Under the pieces are notes generated by a model that made no database searches, had not been told where the DNA came from, and worked only from the letters and a program-made list of their open reading frames with translations. Both the position numbers and the translations under genes were made by a program. 64,000 nt of DNA from Trochalopteron elliotii. Taxonomy: Eukaryota; Chordata; Aves; Passeriformes; Leiothrichidae. Shown here in pieces: positions 62,988-64,000 of this stretch. Where the stretch lies: assembly GCA_024734555.1 (NCBI GenBank), contig JANPWX010000558.1:62001-126000 (forward strand), written 5' to 3'. The first letter of the stretch is position 1; each line of letters opens with the position of its first letter.

Positions 62988-63991
62988 CTGGGGCAAAGAA
63001 AGAATACTAGTGAGAAAAAAAAGTTAATAAAACCCACAAGAGATTGAACAAAAAAAAACCATTTTCCCAAGAGTATAAAATTGTCCAGACATTTAACAGA
63101 AGATGATAAAATTTTTTGAACTAACAAGCAAACAAAAAAGTACAATTATGGTGGCCCCATCACACAACTGCCTTTGTTCATTTGGTTGGAAAAATTTAGT
63201 TAGTGCTGATTGTTAGCATTTATTGCATATTACAGAGACTCAAAACAGTGACTTTCGTTTCTTACTTTTAAAGCTGGAACAAAACTAAAATAAATCTGGT
63301 TGCCCAGTCATTTATCAATTACTGACACTTCCACAAAATTTCACTGATTTCAGCAATGATATTGGAGATTGTCCAACTCATTACCAGTGTCTTCACCTCT
63401 GCAAGTAGTTCAGAGGGGCCATATTTTCCTGTATCTCTGTCTCTAGCCTCTATATAACTTTAAAAATCCAGTTCTTACTGTCTCCCAGTCCCCAGGCTGA
63501 CAGCAGAATTTGAGCTGTAATGAGCAGATGGAAGAAGGAAGCATATCCAATGTCCTGCTGCAAGGAGTCAGCAGCATCCATTTGCAAGTATATTTCTCCA
63601 AACCTTCAGGAAATTCTTGTCAGAGCTATCACAACAGCCAAGGCCCTCAGCTTTCCTAGCAACAATCCAGATGTTTCTGTATCTATACAGAGTTTCACCA
63701 GCATAACTCTTTATGAACCTGAGGAACTCTCAGTTAGAGCAACAGGGTCAGGCTACAGAGCAGTTTAAAAGCAATGAATATTTCCCTATCCTGAGTTCCT
63801 AAAACTAATAAATATAAAACTAATATAATATAATATAATATAATATAATATAATATAATATAATATAATATAATATAATATAATATAATATAATATAATA
63901 TAATACTAATTAAACAAAGATAATTCACAATGTCACCAGTTACAGGGCAGTCAGGCACATAAAAAACTCATTGTTTGTGTTTTCTTCTTAC
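62988..63991 (-). other. CRACR2A: CRACR2A last intron
   Basis: 1004 bp. On the minus strand it begins gtaaga (from 63991 down) and ends ttgccccag. It contains a long TAATA array (63821-63905) close to its 5' splice site. Neither strand shows another convincing exon. Confidence 0.75.
63821..63905 (+). repeat. TAATA pentanucleotide array
   Basis: About 17 near-perfect copies over 85 bases, inside the CRACR2A last intron. Confidence 0.98.
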
Positions 63992-64000
63992 CTAGCTAAG
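63992..64000 (-). CDS. CRACR2A: CRACR2A penultimate coding exon, last 9 bases (cut by window edge)
   Basis: Minus-strand reading from the edge is c-tta-gct-ag followed by gtaaga, a good donor. Joined to the g that opens the last exon it gives Leu-Ala-Arg then Ile-Leu-Lys-Glu. This reproduces the human ..LAR-FLKE.. junction (from memory) in phase. Only nine bases are available, so the call rests on phase, donor and the match across the junction. Confidence 0.7.
   Translation of the reverse strand, partial: LS

Noticed and set aside
63520..63768. 82-codon open frame on the + strand near the right edge
   Set aside because: It is antisense to the CRACR2A last intron and has no recognisable similarity.

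Overview
The window is a stretch of vertebrate nuclear DNA, almost certainly from a bird. It is AT-rich, with small exons in multi-kilobase introns, a scaffold gap, and dispersed repeats that are nearly all CR1-type LINE fragments. There is also one solo LTR whose ends have the wording typical of avian endogenous retroviruses. No bacterial operons, CRISPR arrays, rRNA genes or convincing tRNA genes were seen. The species cannot be named from this sequence.

The main gene is PRMT8 (membrane-anchored, brain-type protein arginine methyltransferase 8) on the + strand. Nine coding exons run from 23167 to the stop at 47569. They are all joined by GT-AG introns in consistent phase and give 369 codons. 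That is exactly the 394-residue human protein minus the 25 codons of its first coding exon, which carries the myristoylation signal and lies upstream of the window. Bases 1-23166 are therefore read as the end of intron 1. Every catalytic motif is present: YFxxY, SAM motif I, the double-E loop with both glutamates, and THW. The 3' UTR runs to about 48.94 kb, with an AATAAA at 48915.

At the right edge a second gene enters on the - strand. Its last coding exon (62897-62987) and the final 9 bases of the previous exon (63992-64000) match the C-terminus of the long, Rab-GTPase form of CRACR2A (EFCAB4B), including a di-cysteine prenylation tail. PRMT8 and CRACR2A are thus tail to tail, as in the human genome (from memory), with about 15 kb between their stop codons.

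Between and within the genes lie CR1 fragments in both orientations. They include a nested CR1-in-CR1 insertion (51.24-52.30 kb) and a decayed CR1 ORF1 esterase relic (24.16-25.20 kb). There is a minus-strand solo LTR at 5.4-6.0 kb and several microsatellites: purine tract next to the gap, ATCT/GTCT, TTAAA, TAATA and CTG. A few palindromic non-coding elements look like possible regulatory sites. No novel defence or mobile system was found; the most interesting observations are the splice-site competition in PRMT8, the nested and relic LINEs, and a pair of similar hairpin elements at 3.2 and 56.6 kb.
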